Shown piece after piece: positions 37,737 to 46,977 of a DNA stretch of 64,000 nucleotides; the first letter of the stretch is position 1, and each line of letters begins with the position of its first letter. The stretch is taken from positions 1-64,000 of the forward strand of contig NZ_JAQZAN010000019.1 in the NCBI RefSeq assembly GCF_028737255.1, in the 5' to 3' direction. The position numbers and the translations under genes are program-made. Origin of the DNA: Actinomycetospora straminea. GTDB lineage: Bacteria; Actinomycetota; Actinomycetes; Mycobacteriales; Pseudonocardiaceae. A model generated the notes under the pieces. It was given only the letters and a program-made list of their open reading frames with translations, made no database searches and was not told the origin of the DNA.

Positions 37737-39770
37737 TCAGCGCACGGCCGTGCGCTCCCCCAGCACGACGTCGATGTGCACCGGCGAGCCGTTGACGCTG
37801 ACGCGCGTGACGGCCGGGGCCGCGCTTCCGTGGTCCCGCGGGCTCGCGATGACGAGGTAGTCGCCGGGGCGACCGTCGGCGCTCAGCGCGAAGTGGCCGG
37901 CGTGGTCGGTGGCGGCGCGGTCGGCCTCGTGCCCGCGGGCGTCGACGAGCGTCAGGACCGCGGCCACCGGACCCTCGCCCGGGCCCAGGATCCGGCCGGC
38001 CACGGCGACGGGACGGCCGCCGGCGGAGGACGCCGCCGCGAAGTCCGGCGCCTCCCCCAGCGCCTCCCCCGGCGCCTCGGCGTCGGTCACGGACGGCTTG
38101 CCGCCGTCGAACAGCGAGGCGACCGCGGCGACCAGGCAGCAGACCGCGGCGAACCCGAGCGCGAGGAACAGGCCGTCGGCGAACGGGCCGGAGATCAGCT
38201 CGGGGAAGAAGCTGCGGCCCGTGAGGAACGCCGCCTGTTGCGGCCCGACCTGCGCGAGGACGTCGGGGCCGAGCAGCGTCTCGATCGGGTTGTAGCCGAG
38301 CAGGGCGGCGAAGAGCGTGCTCACCGGCGGGAGCTCCGCGATGCGGCCCGCGACGTCGCCCGGCACGCCCTGGCCGGTCAGCCCGCCGTAGAGCGCCGCG
38401 GGCAGCGTCGACGCGAGGCCGAGGATCAGCATCGAGAAGAAGATGCCGATCGACAGGACGGTGGCGCCGTTCTGGAACGTCGCGGTCATGCCCGCGGCGG
38501 CGCCGCGCTGGCGGGCCGGGACGCTGTTCATGATCGCGGCGCGGTTGGGCGAGGAGAACAGGCCCATCGCGAGCCCGTTGACCGCCAGGAGCACCGCGAA
38601 CAGCGGGTAGGAGAAGTCGACGGGCAGGAAGCCCATGAGCAGGAAGCTGATCGCCGCGATGAGCATCCCGCCGCCCGCGTACCAGCGCGCCCCGTGCCGG
38701 TCGGAGAGCACGCCCGACAGCGGTCCGGCGACGAGGAAGCCGATCGTCAGCGGGACCATGTAGATGCCGGCCCACAGCGGCGTCGACTCGTAGTCGTAGC
38801 CGTGGCGCGGCAGCCAGATGCCCTGCAGCCAGATGATGAGGATGAACTGCAGGCCGCCGCGGCCGAGCGCGGAGAGCAGGTTGGCGACGTTCCCGGCGGT
38901 GAAGGCGCGGATCGAGAACAGCGACAGGTGGAACATCGGGTGCGGGATGCGGCGCTCGATCGCCACGAAGATCCCCAGCACGACGACGCCGCCGATGAGG
39001 CAGACCAGCACGGTCGGGCTCGTCCAGCCCATGACGTGCCCGCCGTAGGGCTGGATGCCGTAGGTGATGCCCATGAGCACCGCGACGAGGCCGACGGCGA
39101 AGGTGACGTTGCCCCACCAGTCGATGCGGCCCGCGTGGCGCTCGCTGGTCTCCTCCAGCTTCGCCCACGCCCAGATCGTGCCGAAGACCCCGAAGGGCAC
39201 CGACACGACGAACACCAGGTGCCAGGCCAGCGGCGCGAGCACCCCGCCGATGATCAGCCCGAGGAACGAGCCGGCGATCGCGGCGATCGAGTTGATGCCC
39301 AGTGCGAGGCCGCGCTGCGAGGCGGGAAAGGCATCGGTGAGGATCGCCGTCGAGTTGGCCAGCAGCAGCGCCCCGCCGATGCCCTGCAGCACGCGCATGA
39401 CGATCAGCCAGATCGCGCCGGCGTCGCCCTGCAGCCACGTCACGGCCAGGAGGATCGAGAACACGGTGAACACCGCGAACCCGAGCGTGTACATCCGCGT
39501 CCGGCCGAACATGTCGCCGACCCGGCCGAAGGTGACGACGAGGACCGCCGTCACCACCAGGTAGCCCATGATCAGCCAGAGCAGGTAGCTGATGTTCTCC
39601 GGCCGCAGCGGGTCGAGCGCGATGCCGCGGAAGATGTCGGGCAGCGCGATGAGCAGGATCGACATGTTGATCGTCACGATCAGCACGCCGAGCGTCGTGT
39701 TGGTGAGCGCGATCCACTTGTAGCGGGGCCCCAGGTGCGCCACCTGCCCCGCCGCCACGGTGCTCGTCAC
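37737..39770 (-). CDS. MFS exporter fused to one carboxypeptidase-regulatory-like domain
   Basis: 677 residues, DHA2-like 14-helix transporter: LGVLIVTINMSILLIALPDIF, FGRVGDMFGRTRMYTLGF and a GSFLGLIIGGVLAPLAWHLVF antiporter-type segment. About residues 590-677 form a beta-sandwich repeat: GRILGPGEGPVAAVLTLVD, YLVIASPRDHGSAAP and VSVNGSPVHIDVVLGE. GTG 39770 follows GGAGG; an upstream TTG frame start exists but lacks a ribosome site. A TATAGT -10-like hexamer at 39808-39803 is a likely promoter. Helix-count topology puts the C-terminal domain inside the cell. Confidence 0.9.
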   Translation of the reverse strand: MTSTVAAGQVAHLGPRYKWIALTNTTLGVLIVTINMSILLIALPDIFRGIALDPLRPENISYLLWLIMGYLVVTAVLVVTFGRVGDMFGRTRMYTLGFAVFTVFSILLAVTWLQGDAGAIWLIVMRVLQGIGGALLLANSTAILTDAFPASQRGLALGINSIAAIAGSFLGLIIGGVLAPLAWHLVFVVSVPFGVFGTIWAWAKLEETSERHAGRIDWWGNVTFAVGLVAVLMGITYGIQPYGGHVMGWTSPTVLVCLIGGVVVLGIFVAIERRIPHPMFHLSLFSIRAFTAGNVANLLSALGRGGLQFILIIWLQGIWLPRHGYDYESTPLWAGIYMVPLTIGFLVAGPLSGVLSDRHGARWYAGGGMLIAAISFLLMGFLPVDFSYPLFAVLLAVNGLAMGLFSSPNRAAIMNSVPARQRGAAAGMTATFQNGATVLSIGIFFSMLILGLASTLPAALYGGLTGQGVPGDVAGRIAELPPVSTLFAALLGYNPIETLLGPDVLAQVGPQQAAFLTGRSFFPELISGPFADGLFLALGFAAVCCLVAAVASLFDGGKPSVTDAEAPGEALGEAPDFAAASSAGGRPVAVAGRILGPGEGPVAAVLTLVDARGHEADRAATDHAGHFALSADGRPGDYLVIASPRDHGSAAPAVTRVSVNGSPVHIDVVLGERTAVR

Positions 39771-39909
39771 GTCGCCTCCGCCGAATTCGTTAGGTTCGGT
39801 CAACTATAAGCACGGGTGGCGGGCGACGGCGCTGTGACCTCCTCGTGCGGGAAACCGCTCGCGGCGGCGGCTAGCGTGCCGGGCGGCCCGGACCCCAGGA
39901 GGACCCGTC

Positions 39910-40422
39910 ATGACCACCGTGCTCACGGCCGACGCCGTGCGCCGCTCGATGATCAACTGCTCGAAGGGCGACGCGAAGCGGATGACCGTCGTCGACGCCG
40001 TCGTCGGCACCGACCTGGACGAGGTCGAGTTCGTCGGCTGGCACGACCCCCGCATGCCGCAGCGCGCGTACCTCGTCACCGTCCACGAGGGCGCGGTGAC
40101 CGGGGTGCTGCTGCGCCCGGCCACCGGCGGCGCGGGCGTGCGGCGCACGGCGATGTGCGCCCTGTGCCGCACCACCCACACCGACGGCGACGTCACCCTC
40201 TACACCGCGCCGAAGGCGGACGCCGCGGGCCGCGACGGCAACAGCGTCGGCACCTACGTCTGCGACGACCTCGCCTGCCCGGTCACCACCCGGCTGGAGA
40301 AGAGGCCGAGCGCGAGCGTGCTGCCCGACCTGAGCCTCCCGGTCGACGAGCGGGTCGCGGGGCTGCGCGTGCGCGTCGACGGCTTCCTGGCGGCGGTCCG
40401 GGGCCGGGCGGACGCGGCCTAG
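39910..40422 (+). CDS. FBP-domain (treble-clef zinc finger) protein
   Basis: 170 residues, ATG 39910 with AGGAGGA upstream. FBP-type signature: MCALCRTTH (CxxC) and TYVCDDLACPVTTRLE (C...C) form a probable zinc site, typical of the C-terminal EF-G-binding treble-clef module found alone in actinobacteria. FusB-type proteins with this module rescue EF-G from fusidic acid; whether this one binds EF-G is inference. Soluble. Convergent with the lipoprotein gene. Confidence 0.85.
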   Translation: MTTVLTADAVRRSMINCSKGDAKRMTVVDAVVGTDLDEVEFVGWHDPRMPQRAYLVTVHEGAVTGVLLRPATGGAGVRRTAMCALCRTTHTDGDVTLYTAPKADAAGRDGNSVGTYVCDDLACPVTTRLEKRPSASVLPDLSLPVDERVAGLRVRVDGFLAAVRGRADAA

Positions 40423-40435
40423 CCGACCAGGGTGC

Positions 40436-41122
40436 TCAGGAGCCGGACGTCGGGACCAGCACCGGCAGGGCCCGCAGCGCCAGGTCGACGAGCACGGGCT
40501 GCGCCTGGTCGGCGGGCACCGGCCGGTCCGGGGTGAGCGTGAAGCTGGCCGTCACGCGGCCGTAGACGACGACCAGCACCGGCCCCTCGGGGTCGGGGTA
40601 GTAGATCGCCTCGGCGGTGCCGAACGGCACGGGCTGGGAGGGCACACCCGAGCTCGCCTGCGCGTCCCGGTTGACCCGCGACTGCGCCGAGGCCGCGCCC
40701 GGGTCGGTGTAGCCGCTCATCAGCACCTTGAGCACGAGCGTGTTGGGCGGCGGCGCGCCGGGGCCACCCTGCGAGGTGTAGTTGCAGGTCACGCGCTCGA
40801 GGCGCCCGACCTGCGGGGCGGGGACGTCGCGCAGCGAGGTGACGCGCACCGTGCCGAGGGGCAGGCCGAGGTAGTTGGGCAGCTGGTCCGAGGCCAGCAC
40901 CTGGTCGCACTCGGTGGGCAGGATGCTGTTGCGCGGCGGCGGGGCGCTCGTCACCGGCGCGGCACCGGGCCCGGGGAACGTCGGGATCGGCGGTGTCCCC
41001 GTGGACGGGCCCGACGAGCAGGCGCCGACGACGAGGCCGAGGGCGGCGACCGCGAGCCCCAGGCGTCGGAGGCCGCGGCGGCGGGGTGACCGCTCCCCCG
41101 GTGGAGTGACCGCGCGCCCCAT
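40436..41122 (-). CDS. Secreted lipoprotein, DUF3558-like
   Basis: 228 residues from ATG 41122. Basic leader RRRGLRRLG, hydrophobic segment LAVAALGLVVGA and lipobox LVVGAC with the lipidated Cys near residue 35. After a Pro/Thr linker the mature part has two Cys (TECDQVL, VTCNYTS) that may form a disulfide. Size and Cys pattern resemble actinobacterial DUF3558 lipoproteins, but the match is loose. Role unknown. Confidence 0.72.
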   Translation of the reverse strand: MGRAVTPPGERSPRRRGLRRLGLAVAALGLVVGACSSGPSTGTPPIPTFPGPGAAPVTSAPPPRNSILPTECDQVLASDQLPNYLGLPLGTVRVTSLRDVPAPQVGRLERVTCNYTSQGGPGAPPPNTLVLKVLMSGYTDPGAASAQSRVNRDAQASSGVPSQPVPFGTAEAIYYPDPEGPVLVVVYGRVTASFTLTPDRPVPADQAQPVLVDLALRALPVLVPTSGS

Positions 41123-41226
41123 CGCCCCTGCCCGTCGTCTCGCCGTCCGCCGTCTCGCCGTCCGCACGGCCCTGCCGGACCGTACTGCCCGTGCGCCCAC
41201 GGTAGTCGGCGCCGGTGCGGTGCCGC

Positions 41227-41631
41227 TCAGTCCGTCCCGTCCTCGCCCAGCTCCGCGAGGACGCGCTGGGCCACCGAGAACGCCCGGTTGGCGGCCGGCA
41301 CCCCGGCGTACACGCCGACCTGGAGGAGCACCTCCTGGATCTCCTCGCGGGTCAGGCCGTTGCGGCGGGCCGCGCGCACGTGCATGCCGAGCTCGCCGTC
41401 GTGGTGCAGCGCGGCGAGCACCGACAGGGTGACGATGCTGCGGTCGCGGCGCGCCAGGCCCGGGCGTGTCCAGATACCGCCCCAGGCGTAGCGGGTGATG
41501 AAGTCCTGGAAGTCGGCGGTGACGTCGTCGGTGGTCGCCACGGCGCGATCGACGTGCTCGTCGCCCAGCACCGCGCGGCGGACCTCCTCGCCGGCCGGGT
41601 CCCAGTGCTGGGTGGAGGGGTGCTGGCTCAC
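41227..41631 (-). CDS. pcaC: 4-carboxymuconolactone decarboxylase
   Basis: 134 residues, all-helical AhpD-like/CMD fold. DRSIVTLSVLAALHHDGELGMHVRAARRNGLTREEIQEVL is diagnostic, with HxxxGELGMHV around the active site. Catalyses decarboxylation in the protocatechuate branch of the beta-ketoadipate pathway. GTG 41631 overlaps the pcaB stop (GTGA). No pcaD domain is fused, and pcaD, pcaG and pcaH are not in the window. Confidence 0.94.
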   Translation of the reverse strand: MSQHPSTQHWDPAGEEVRRAVLGDEHVDRAVATTDDVTADFQDFITRYAWGGIWTRPGLARRDRSIVTLSVLAALHHDGELGMHVRAARRNGLTREEIQEVLLQVGVYAGVPAANRAFSVAQRVLAELGEDGTD

Positions 41632-42977
41632 GGGCGATCCTTCCGGGAACGGCTGGTCAGCAGGTCGTCGACGAGTGCCGCCGCCTCGCCCACCGCACGG
41701 GACGGGTCGAGGAGCGTCCGCACCTCGGCGGCGGGGTCGGCGGGCGGGTCGTCGAGGGCGGCCAGGGCGTCGGCGAGGACGTCGGCGAACGGCCGGCCCT
41801 CGTCCTGCGCGCGCGACGCGGCGTCGGTGACCAGGTCCTTCGCCGCCGCGTGCCCGAGCCGGGCGCGCAGACCGGTCGTGGCCTGCTCGGCGAGCAGCAG
41901 CCCGCCGGTGGCGTCGAGGGACGCCGCGACGCGGTCGGGGTCGACGACGAGGTGGCCCAGGGCGTCGGCGAGCCAGGCGGCGCCGGACCCGACGGTGCGC
42001 AGCAGCTCGGACAGCGGGCGCCACTCGGCGTGCCACGGCCCGGCGGCGCGCTCGTGCTCGTGCAGCGAGGCGGCCGTGAGCAGCGAGGCGACGAGGCCCG
42101 GCGCGGCCACGGCGGCGGCCCGCGCGGACACCGCGGCGACGGGGTTGCGCTTGTGCGGCAGCGTCGAGGAGCCGCCCCGGCCCGGCACGTCCTCGCGGAC
42201 CTCCCCGACCTCCGTCTGCGCGAGCAGCACGAGGTCGGTGGCGACGGACCCGACCGCCGCGCCCGCGCGGCCCAGCAGCCCGGCGAGCTCGGCGATCCGC
42301 CCGCGTTCGGTGTGCCAGGCGAGCACGGGCTCCGCGAGGTCGAGGCGGCGGGCGAGCGCGGCGCGCACCGCCCGGCCGTGGCCGTCGAAGGCCGCGAGCG
42401 TGCCGACCGCGCCGCCCAGCTGTACCGCGGGCCGCCACGCGTCCAGGGCGTCGGCGGCGGCGTCGAGGCCGGCGCACCAGCCCGCGCACCGCAGCCCGGC
42501 GGTGATCGGCGCGGCCTGCTGGAGCAGCGTGCGCCCGGCCGCGGGGCGGTCGCGGTGGGTCGCCGCGAGGTCGGCGGCGGCGTCGGCGGACGCACGCAGG
42601 TCGCCGGCGACGGCGGCGACGGCGCGGCGCGCGACCAGCATCGCCGCGGTGTCCACGACGTCCTGGCTGGTGGCGCCGCGGTGCACGCCGGAGGCGGCGG
42701 ACCCGTCGAGCCCGCGGCGCAGCTGCGCGACCAGCGGGACGACGGGGTTCCCCGACGCCGCGGCCTCCTCGCCGAGCGTCGCGGCGTCGACGGGCCGGCG
42801 GCAGGCGTCGGTGATCGCGTCGGCGTCGGCGCGGTCGAGGGTGCCGACGTCGGCGCTCGCCTGCGCGAGGGCCGCCTCCACCTCGAGCAGGGCGGCGACC
42901 CACGCGTCGTCGGCGACCGCCGCCCGGGCCTCCCCGCGGGCGAGCACGGGGTCGAACAGCCCGGGGCGGTCGGTCAC
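41628..42977 (-). CDS. pcaB: 3-carboxy-cis,cis-muconate cycloisomerase
   Basis: 449 residues, aspartase/fumarase superfamily. SGVHRGATSQDVVDTA near residue 100 and the signature GGSSTLPHKRNPVAAV (the GSSxMPxKxNP loop) near 265. Adjacent pcaC makes the beta-ketoadipate assignment firm over adenylosuccinate lyase. GTG 42977; 7 bp after the DJ-1 gene. Confidence 0.93.
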   Translation of the reverse strand: MTDRPGLFDPVLARGEARAAVADDAWVAALLEVEAALAQASADVGTLDRADADAITDACRRPVDAATLGEEAAASGNPVVPLVAQLRRGLDGSAASGVHRGATSQDVVDTAAMLVARRAVAAVAGDLRASADAAADLAATHRDRPAAGRTLLQQAAPITAGLRCAGWCAGLDAAADALDAWRPAVQLGGAVGTLAAFDGHGRAVRAALARRLDLAEPVLAWHTERGRIAELAGLLGRAGAAVGSVATDLVLLAQTEVGEVREDVPGRGGSSTLPHKRNPVAAVSARAAAVAAPGLVASLLTAASLHEHERAAGPWHAEWRPLSELLRTVGSGAAWLADALGHLVVDPDRVAASLDATGGLLLAEQATTGLRARLGHAAAKDLVTDAASRAQDEGRPFADVLADALAALDDPPADPAAEVRTLLDPSRAVGEAAALVDDLLTSRSRKDRP

Positions 42978-42984
42978 CGGGGCA

Positions 42985-43569
42985 TCATGCCTGGGCGGTC
43001 GCGCCCTCGTCGTGGACGCGGTGCGCGCCCTCGGCGAACTCCTCGACGATCTTCGCGCAGAACGCGTCGAGGTCGCCGGGGTTGCGGCTGGTCACGAGCC
43101 CGTGGTCGACCACGACCTCCTCGTCGACGGCGTTCCCGCCGGCGTTGCGGATGTCGGTGCGCAGGCTCGGGTAGGACGTCAGCGTCCGGCCCTTGACGAG
43201 GTCGGCCTCGACGAGCGTCCACGGCGCGTGGCAGATCGCGCCGACGGGCTTGCCCGCGGCGAAGACCCGCTGCACGAACGACACGACGTCGCCGCTCTGG
43301 CGGAGCTGGTCGGCGTTGATCGTGCCGCCGGGCAGCACGAGCGCGTCGAAGTCGTCGGCCGAGACGTCGGCGATGGCCTTGTCCGGCGTGAACGTGTCGC
43401 CCTTGTCGATGTCCGAGTTCATCGCCTGGATCGCGTCGGTCGACAGCGAGATCAGCGTGGACCGCGCGCCGGCCTCGTCGACCGCCTGGCGGGGCTGCTC
43501 GAGCTCCGCCTGCTCGACGCCGTTCGTGGCGATGATCGCGACCCGCAGTCCGTCCAGTGCGCCGGCCAT
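42985..43569 (-). CDS. DJ-1/PfpI-family protein (YhbO/PfpI type)
   Basis: 194 residues, ATG 43569. DALVLPGGTINADQLRQ and the nucleophile elbow VGAICHAPWTLVEADLVKGR with Cys near 114, as in PfpI/YhbO stress proteins (glutamine amidotransferase class I-like fold). Proposed activities in the family are protease, glyoxalase or deglycase; none can be chosen here. Upstream of pcaB but probably unrelated to it. Confidence 0.92.
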   Translation of the reverse strand: MAGALDGLRVAIIATNGVEQAELEQPRQAVDEAGARSTLISLSTDAIQAMNSDIDKGDTFTPDKAIADVSADDFDALVLPGGTINADQLRQSGDVVSFVQRVFAAGKPVGAICHAPWTLVEADLVKGRTLTSYPSLRTDIRNAGGNAVDEEVVVDHGLVTSRNPGDLDAFCAKIVEEFAEGAHRVHDEGATAQA

Positions 43570-43668
43570 GCCGGAGACCCTCCTCGATGTGTCGACGGCG
43601 GCGCGGTGGCCGCCCGGTCGACCGACGGGTCCCCGGCCGCGGCGTCGATCGAAACGGTCAGCGCCCCG

Positions 43669-44136
43669 TCACCGACGCGCCCGCAGCACCAGGCCCGGGG
43701 CGAGCGGTCCCGACGCCTCGCGCGCGGCGGCCCACCCCGCGAGCGCGCTGAGGTCGACGCCGTGGCGGGACGCCGCCTCGGGCGCCTGCGCGGCGGTCTC
43801 GGCGCCCCGGCGCAGCAGCGAGGACGCGCCGCGCGGGTTGCCCCGCTGCTCGTGGGTCAGGCCCACCGCGAGCTGGGCGAGGCCCTTCCACAGCATCCGC
43901 TCGTCGGGGGGCGCGGCCTTCCAGGCACCCTCGAGGACGTCGTGGGCGTCGAAGGGCCGGTCCTGGTCGAGGAGGTCCTGCGCGCGGCGCAGCACCTCGT
44001 CGGCCGGGAGGACCTCGTCCTCGTCGTCGCTGCGCGGCACGCCCACCGCCCCGTAGGGCAGCGGGCGTCCACTCGCGTCGCGGGGACGGGCGTTGCGGGC
44101 ACGGCCCTCGGCGTCACGGTCGCGGTCGGCGGCCAT
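43669..44136 (-). CDS. DUF309 protein
   Basis: 155 residues, ATG 44136. DUF309 core: PFDAHDVLEGAWKAAPPDERMLWKGLAQLAVGLTHEQRGNPRGA, including the HDVLE and LAQLAVG motifs. All-helical cytoplasmic protein of unknown function, starts 10 bp after the TerC stop so likely co-transcribed. Confidence 0.9.
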   Translation of the reverse strand: MAADRDRDAEGRARNARPRDASGRPLPYGAVGVPRSDDEDEVLPADEVLRRAQDLLDQDRPFDAHDVLEGAWKAAPPDERMLWKGLAQLAVGLTHEQRGNPRGASSLLRRGAETAAQAPEAASRHGVDLSALAGWAAAREASGPLAPGLVLRARR

Positions 44137-44146
44137 GACCCCGACC

Positions 44147-45289
44147 CTAGGACGAGGAGCGCGACCCCGTCTGCCCGGAACCGGTCGGGGACGACCCGGC
44201 CGCGCCGGTGCCCGTGCCGTGGTCGCTCGAGCCGGCCGACCCGACCGCCGGCTGCTCGGTGCCCTGCTCCTGCTCGCCGTCCGCCCGGTCGTCCGAGGAG
44301 GACGACGACGACCCGTGGCCGCCTGATGTCGACCCGTTCCGGGTCGACATCAGGCTCGTCACCGTCACGACGGCCAGCGTCACGACGATGACGACGAGCG
44401 AGAGCCAGGTCGGCACCTCGGGGATCGCCGGGTTCACGTCCTCGTGCAGGTACAGCAGGATCAGCTTCACGCCGATGAAGGCGAGGATGAACGCCAGGCC
44501 GTAGGACAGGTGCACGAGGCGGTCGAGCAGGCCGACCAGCAGGAAGTACAGCGCCCGCAGGCCGAGCAGCGCGAACGCGTTCGCGGTGAACACGATGTAG
44601 GCGTTCTGCGTGATGCCGAAGATCGCGGGGATCGAGTCGAGGGCGAACACGAGGTCCACCGACAGGATCACGGACACGACGATGAACAGCGGCGTGACGC
44701 CCCACTTGCCGTTGACCCGCGCCGTGAGCTTGCCGTCGTCCTTGTAGCCCTCGTGGTCGCCGGCGTCCTCGTGCACGGTGACGAACCGGCGGACCAGCTT
44801 GACCGCCCGGTTGTCGTGCATGTCCTTCGGTTCCTCGCCGTGCTGCTTGACCAGCGTGTACGCCGTGTACAGCAGGAACGCCCCGAAGATGACGAAGACG
44901 AACGCGAACGCGGAGATCACCGCGGCGCCGATGGCGATGAAGATCGCGCGCATCACCAGCGCGCCGATGACGCCCCAGAGCAGCACCTTCTGCTGGTGAC
45001 GCTTGGGCACGGCGAACTGGCCCAGGATCACCGCGAAGATGAACAGGTTGTCGACCGAGAGGCTCTTCTCGACGAGGTAACCGGCGAAGTACTCGGTGCC
45101 CGCCTGCGTGCCCATCGTGAACAGCAGGATCCCGCCGAAGACCACGGCGACCGCGATGTAGATGACCGACCAGAGGGTGGCCTCGCGGAAGCTGACCTCG
45201 TGGGGCGATCGCGCGTGCCAGATGTCGATCGCCACGAGCACGGCGATGCCGCCGATCGTGGCCGCCCAGACCCAGAAGGGGACCGTCAC
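44147..45289 (-). CDS. TerC/Alx-family membrane protein
   Basis: 380 residues, about nine helices. EYFAGYLVEKSLSVDNLFIF and LSVDLVFALDSIPAIFGIT contain the paired Asp-rich motifs of TerC, which in Alx/MeeF/MeeY serve manganese export. GTG 45289 with GGAGGAGC upstream; an upstream Arg-rich extension is dismissed. The C-terminal 60 residues are a Ser/Gly/Asp tail. I looked for a yybP-ykoY manganese riboswitch in the 249-bp divergent leader and could not see one. Confidence 0.93.
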   Translation of the reverse strand: MTVPFWVWAATIGGIAVLVAIDIWHARSPHEVSFREATLWSVIYIAVAVVFGGILLFTMGTQAGTEYFAGYLVEKSLSVDNLFIFAVILGQFAVPKRHQQKVLLWGVIGALVMRAIFIAIGAAVISAFAFVFVIFGAFLLYTAYTLVKQHGEEPKDMHDNRAVKLVRRFVTVHEDAGDHEGYKDDGKLTARVNGKWGVTPLFIVVSVILSVDLVFALDSIPAIFGITQNAYIVFTANAFALLGLRALYFLLVGLLDRLVHLSYGLAFILAFIGVKLILLYLHEDVNPAIPEVPTWLSLVVIVVTLAVVTVTSLMSTRNGSTSGGHGSSSSSSDDRADGEQEQGTEQPAVGSAGSSDHGTGTGAAGSSPTGSGQTGSRSSS

Positions 45290-45538
45290 GCCTGCTCCTC
45301 CACGTCGCCGGTCGCGTCGAGAACGCCGGTTGTCGCTGTTCCGGGGCGCCAACGGGTCGCCCGTGGGAAAGGTTCCCCGAAGTGACGATACCGACGCCGG
45401 GGCGGTTCGTTCCCCGATGTCGGGTTCCCGCGTCCCTCACACGTCCGGGCGGTGCCGGGCCGGCGCCCGTGTGTCGGCCCGGGCTGCGTGGCCGCACGGT
45501 CCCAGGCTCGCCGGTCGGTCGAGGGGCGGGGAGGCGGC

Positions 45539-46813
45539 GTGGGGCGGTCTCCGGCCCGGTCGGTGGGCGGTGCCGAGGGCCCGGCCCGGTGCCGCGCCGC
45601 CCTCGTGCTGGCGGTCTGCGCGGCGCTGACCCTCGGGGCGGCGCCGGGGCCACCGGGGCCGCCACCGGTGCCGCCGGGGCCGCCCGACGGGCGGGTGCTC
45701 GGCGAGCTGCTCGCACCCCGGGGCGCCCCGGGCCTGCCCGGCACGACGTACCGCGAGTTCACGACGACGCTGCCCGACCCCCGTGGTGGGCCCGTGCGCG
45801 GCGACGTCGTCGAGGTCGACCTCACCTCGCCGGCCGTGCGCGTCGACCTGCTGACCCCGCCGGTCGTCGCCGCCGTCGCAACCGTGCCCGAGCTGGCCGC
45901 GCGCGCCGGGGCGGTCACCGCGGTCAACGGCGGCTTCTTCGACCAGGGCGGGACCGGGGCGCCGGTGGGCGTGCAGATCGTGGACGGCGCCGCGCGCACC
46001 TCCGGGGTGCCGGTGGGCCGCCGCCCGGCCCCGCCGGCGCCGCCGGGCGAGTCCCCGGACGCCGTCGTGGGCCTCGACACCGACGGCGTCGCGCACCTGG
46101 CGCGGGCCCGCTTCCACGGGCGCGTCACCGACGGGGAGCGCACGGTCGCGCTGTCGGGCCTGGACGGCTACGCGGTCCCCGTCGACGGGGTCGCGGTGTT
46201 CGACGCGGCCTGGGGCGACGCGCCCCGCACGTCCACGACCTGCGGGAACGACACCGACCCCGACGCCGGGTGCAGCACCGACGTCGTCGAGGTGCGGGTG
46301 GCCGGCGGCCGGGTCGTCGCCACCGGCCCGCCCGGCGCGGGGGCGCTGGCGCGCGGGACCGTCGCCCTCGTCGGGCGCGACCGCGGGGCGGCGGCGCTGC
46401 GGGGCCTGCGCGTCGGGTCGGCGGTGACGCTGGAGTACGGCCTCGACGCCGTCGGCGCCCCGCCGCTGCGGGTGGCCGTCGGGGCCCTGCCGCTGGCCCG
46501 CGGTGGGCGCCCGCTGCCCGGGCTGCAGGACACCGAGCGGGCCCCGCGGACGGCGGTGGGCCTGTCGGGCGACGGGCGGCGGCTGTGGCTGGTGACGGTC
46601 GACGGGCGCCAGGAGGCGAGCATCGGCACGACGCTCGCCGAGCTCGGTCGCCTGCTGACCGATCTCGGCGCGCCCGTCGCGGCGTCCCTCGACGGCGGGG
46701 GCTCGACGACGATGGTGCACCGGGGCCGTGACGAGGACCTCACGATCGTCAACGCCCCCTCCGCCGAACCCCTCCGCGCCGTCACCGACGCCCTGGCCGT
46801 GGTGCCCCGCTGA
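45539..46813 (+). CDS. Secreted phosphodiester glycosidase family protein
   Basis: 424 residues. Signal peptide CRAALVLAVCAALTLGAAPG after a basic start; Pro-rich linker; NAGPA domain (phosphodiester glycosidase, PF09992) with AVTAVNGGFFD and, near the C-terminus, ASLDGGGSTTMVHRG. Two Cys in TTCGNDTDPDAGCSTD may form a disulfide. The family cleaves sugar-1-phosphodiesters, in bacteria possibly on wall polymers. GTG 45539 (GGGGAGG upstream) gives a normal signal peptide. Confidence 0.92.
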   Translation: MGRSPARSVGGAEGPARCRAALVLAVCAALTLGAAPGPPGPPPVPPGPPDGRVLGELLAPRGAPGLPGTTYREFTTTLPDPRGGPVRGDVVEVDLTSPAVRVDLLTPPVVAAVATVPELAARAGAVTAVNGGFFDQGGTGAPVGVQIVDGAARTSGVPVGRRPAPPAPPGESPDAVVGLDTDGVAHLARARFHGRVTDGERTVALSGLDGYAVPVDGVAVFDAAWGDAPRTSTTCGNDTDPDAGCSTDVVEVRVAGGRVVATGPPGAGALARGTVALVGRDRGAAALRGLRVGSAVTLEYGLDAVGAPPLRVAVGALPLARGGRPLPGLQDTERAPRTAVGLSGDGRRLWLVTVDGRQEASIGTTLAELGRLLTDLGAPVAASLDGGGSTTMVHRGRDEDLTIVNAPSAEPLRAVTDALAVVPR

Positions 46814-46819
46814 CCGGCG

Positions 46820-46868
46820 AGCCTGGCGTCCACGCTGTCGCTCAACGACAGGAAAGCCCCCCGCTCGG
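46820..46868 (+). repeat. 49-bp terminator-like repeat, copy 1
   Basis: Begins AGCCTGGCGTCCACGCTGTC and ends CAGGAAAGCCCCCCGCTCGG; includes hairpin CTGTCG-CTCAA-CGACAG. Starts 6 bases past the glycosidase stop. Matches the copy at 47817-47865 in 44 of 49 positions, in opposite orientation. Confidence 0.8.
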
Positions 46869-46977
46869 CTGCGGCGGGTGACCCTTCGTCCGGCGCCTCG
46901 TGACGCCGCGTCGCGACCACTCCGGACGATCGGACCCCCGCCCCGGGAACAGACCGGACCCGCGTGGGGTTCAATGG

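Noticed and set aside
45290-45538. Possible yybP-ykoY manganese riboswitch upstream of terC
   Set aside because: I could not find the conserved loop sequences or the paired three-way stem.
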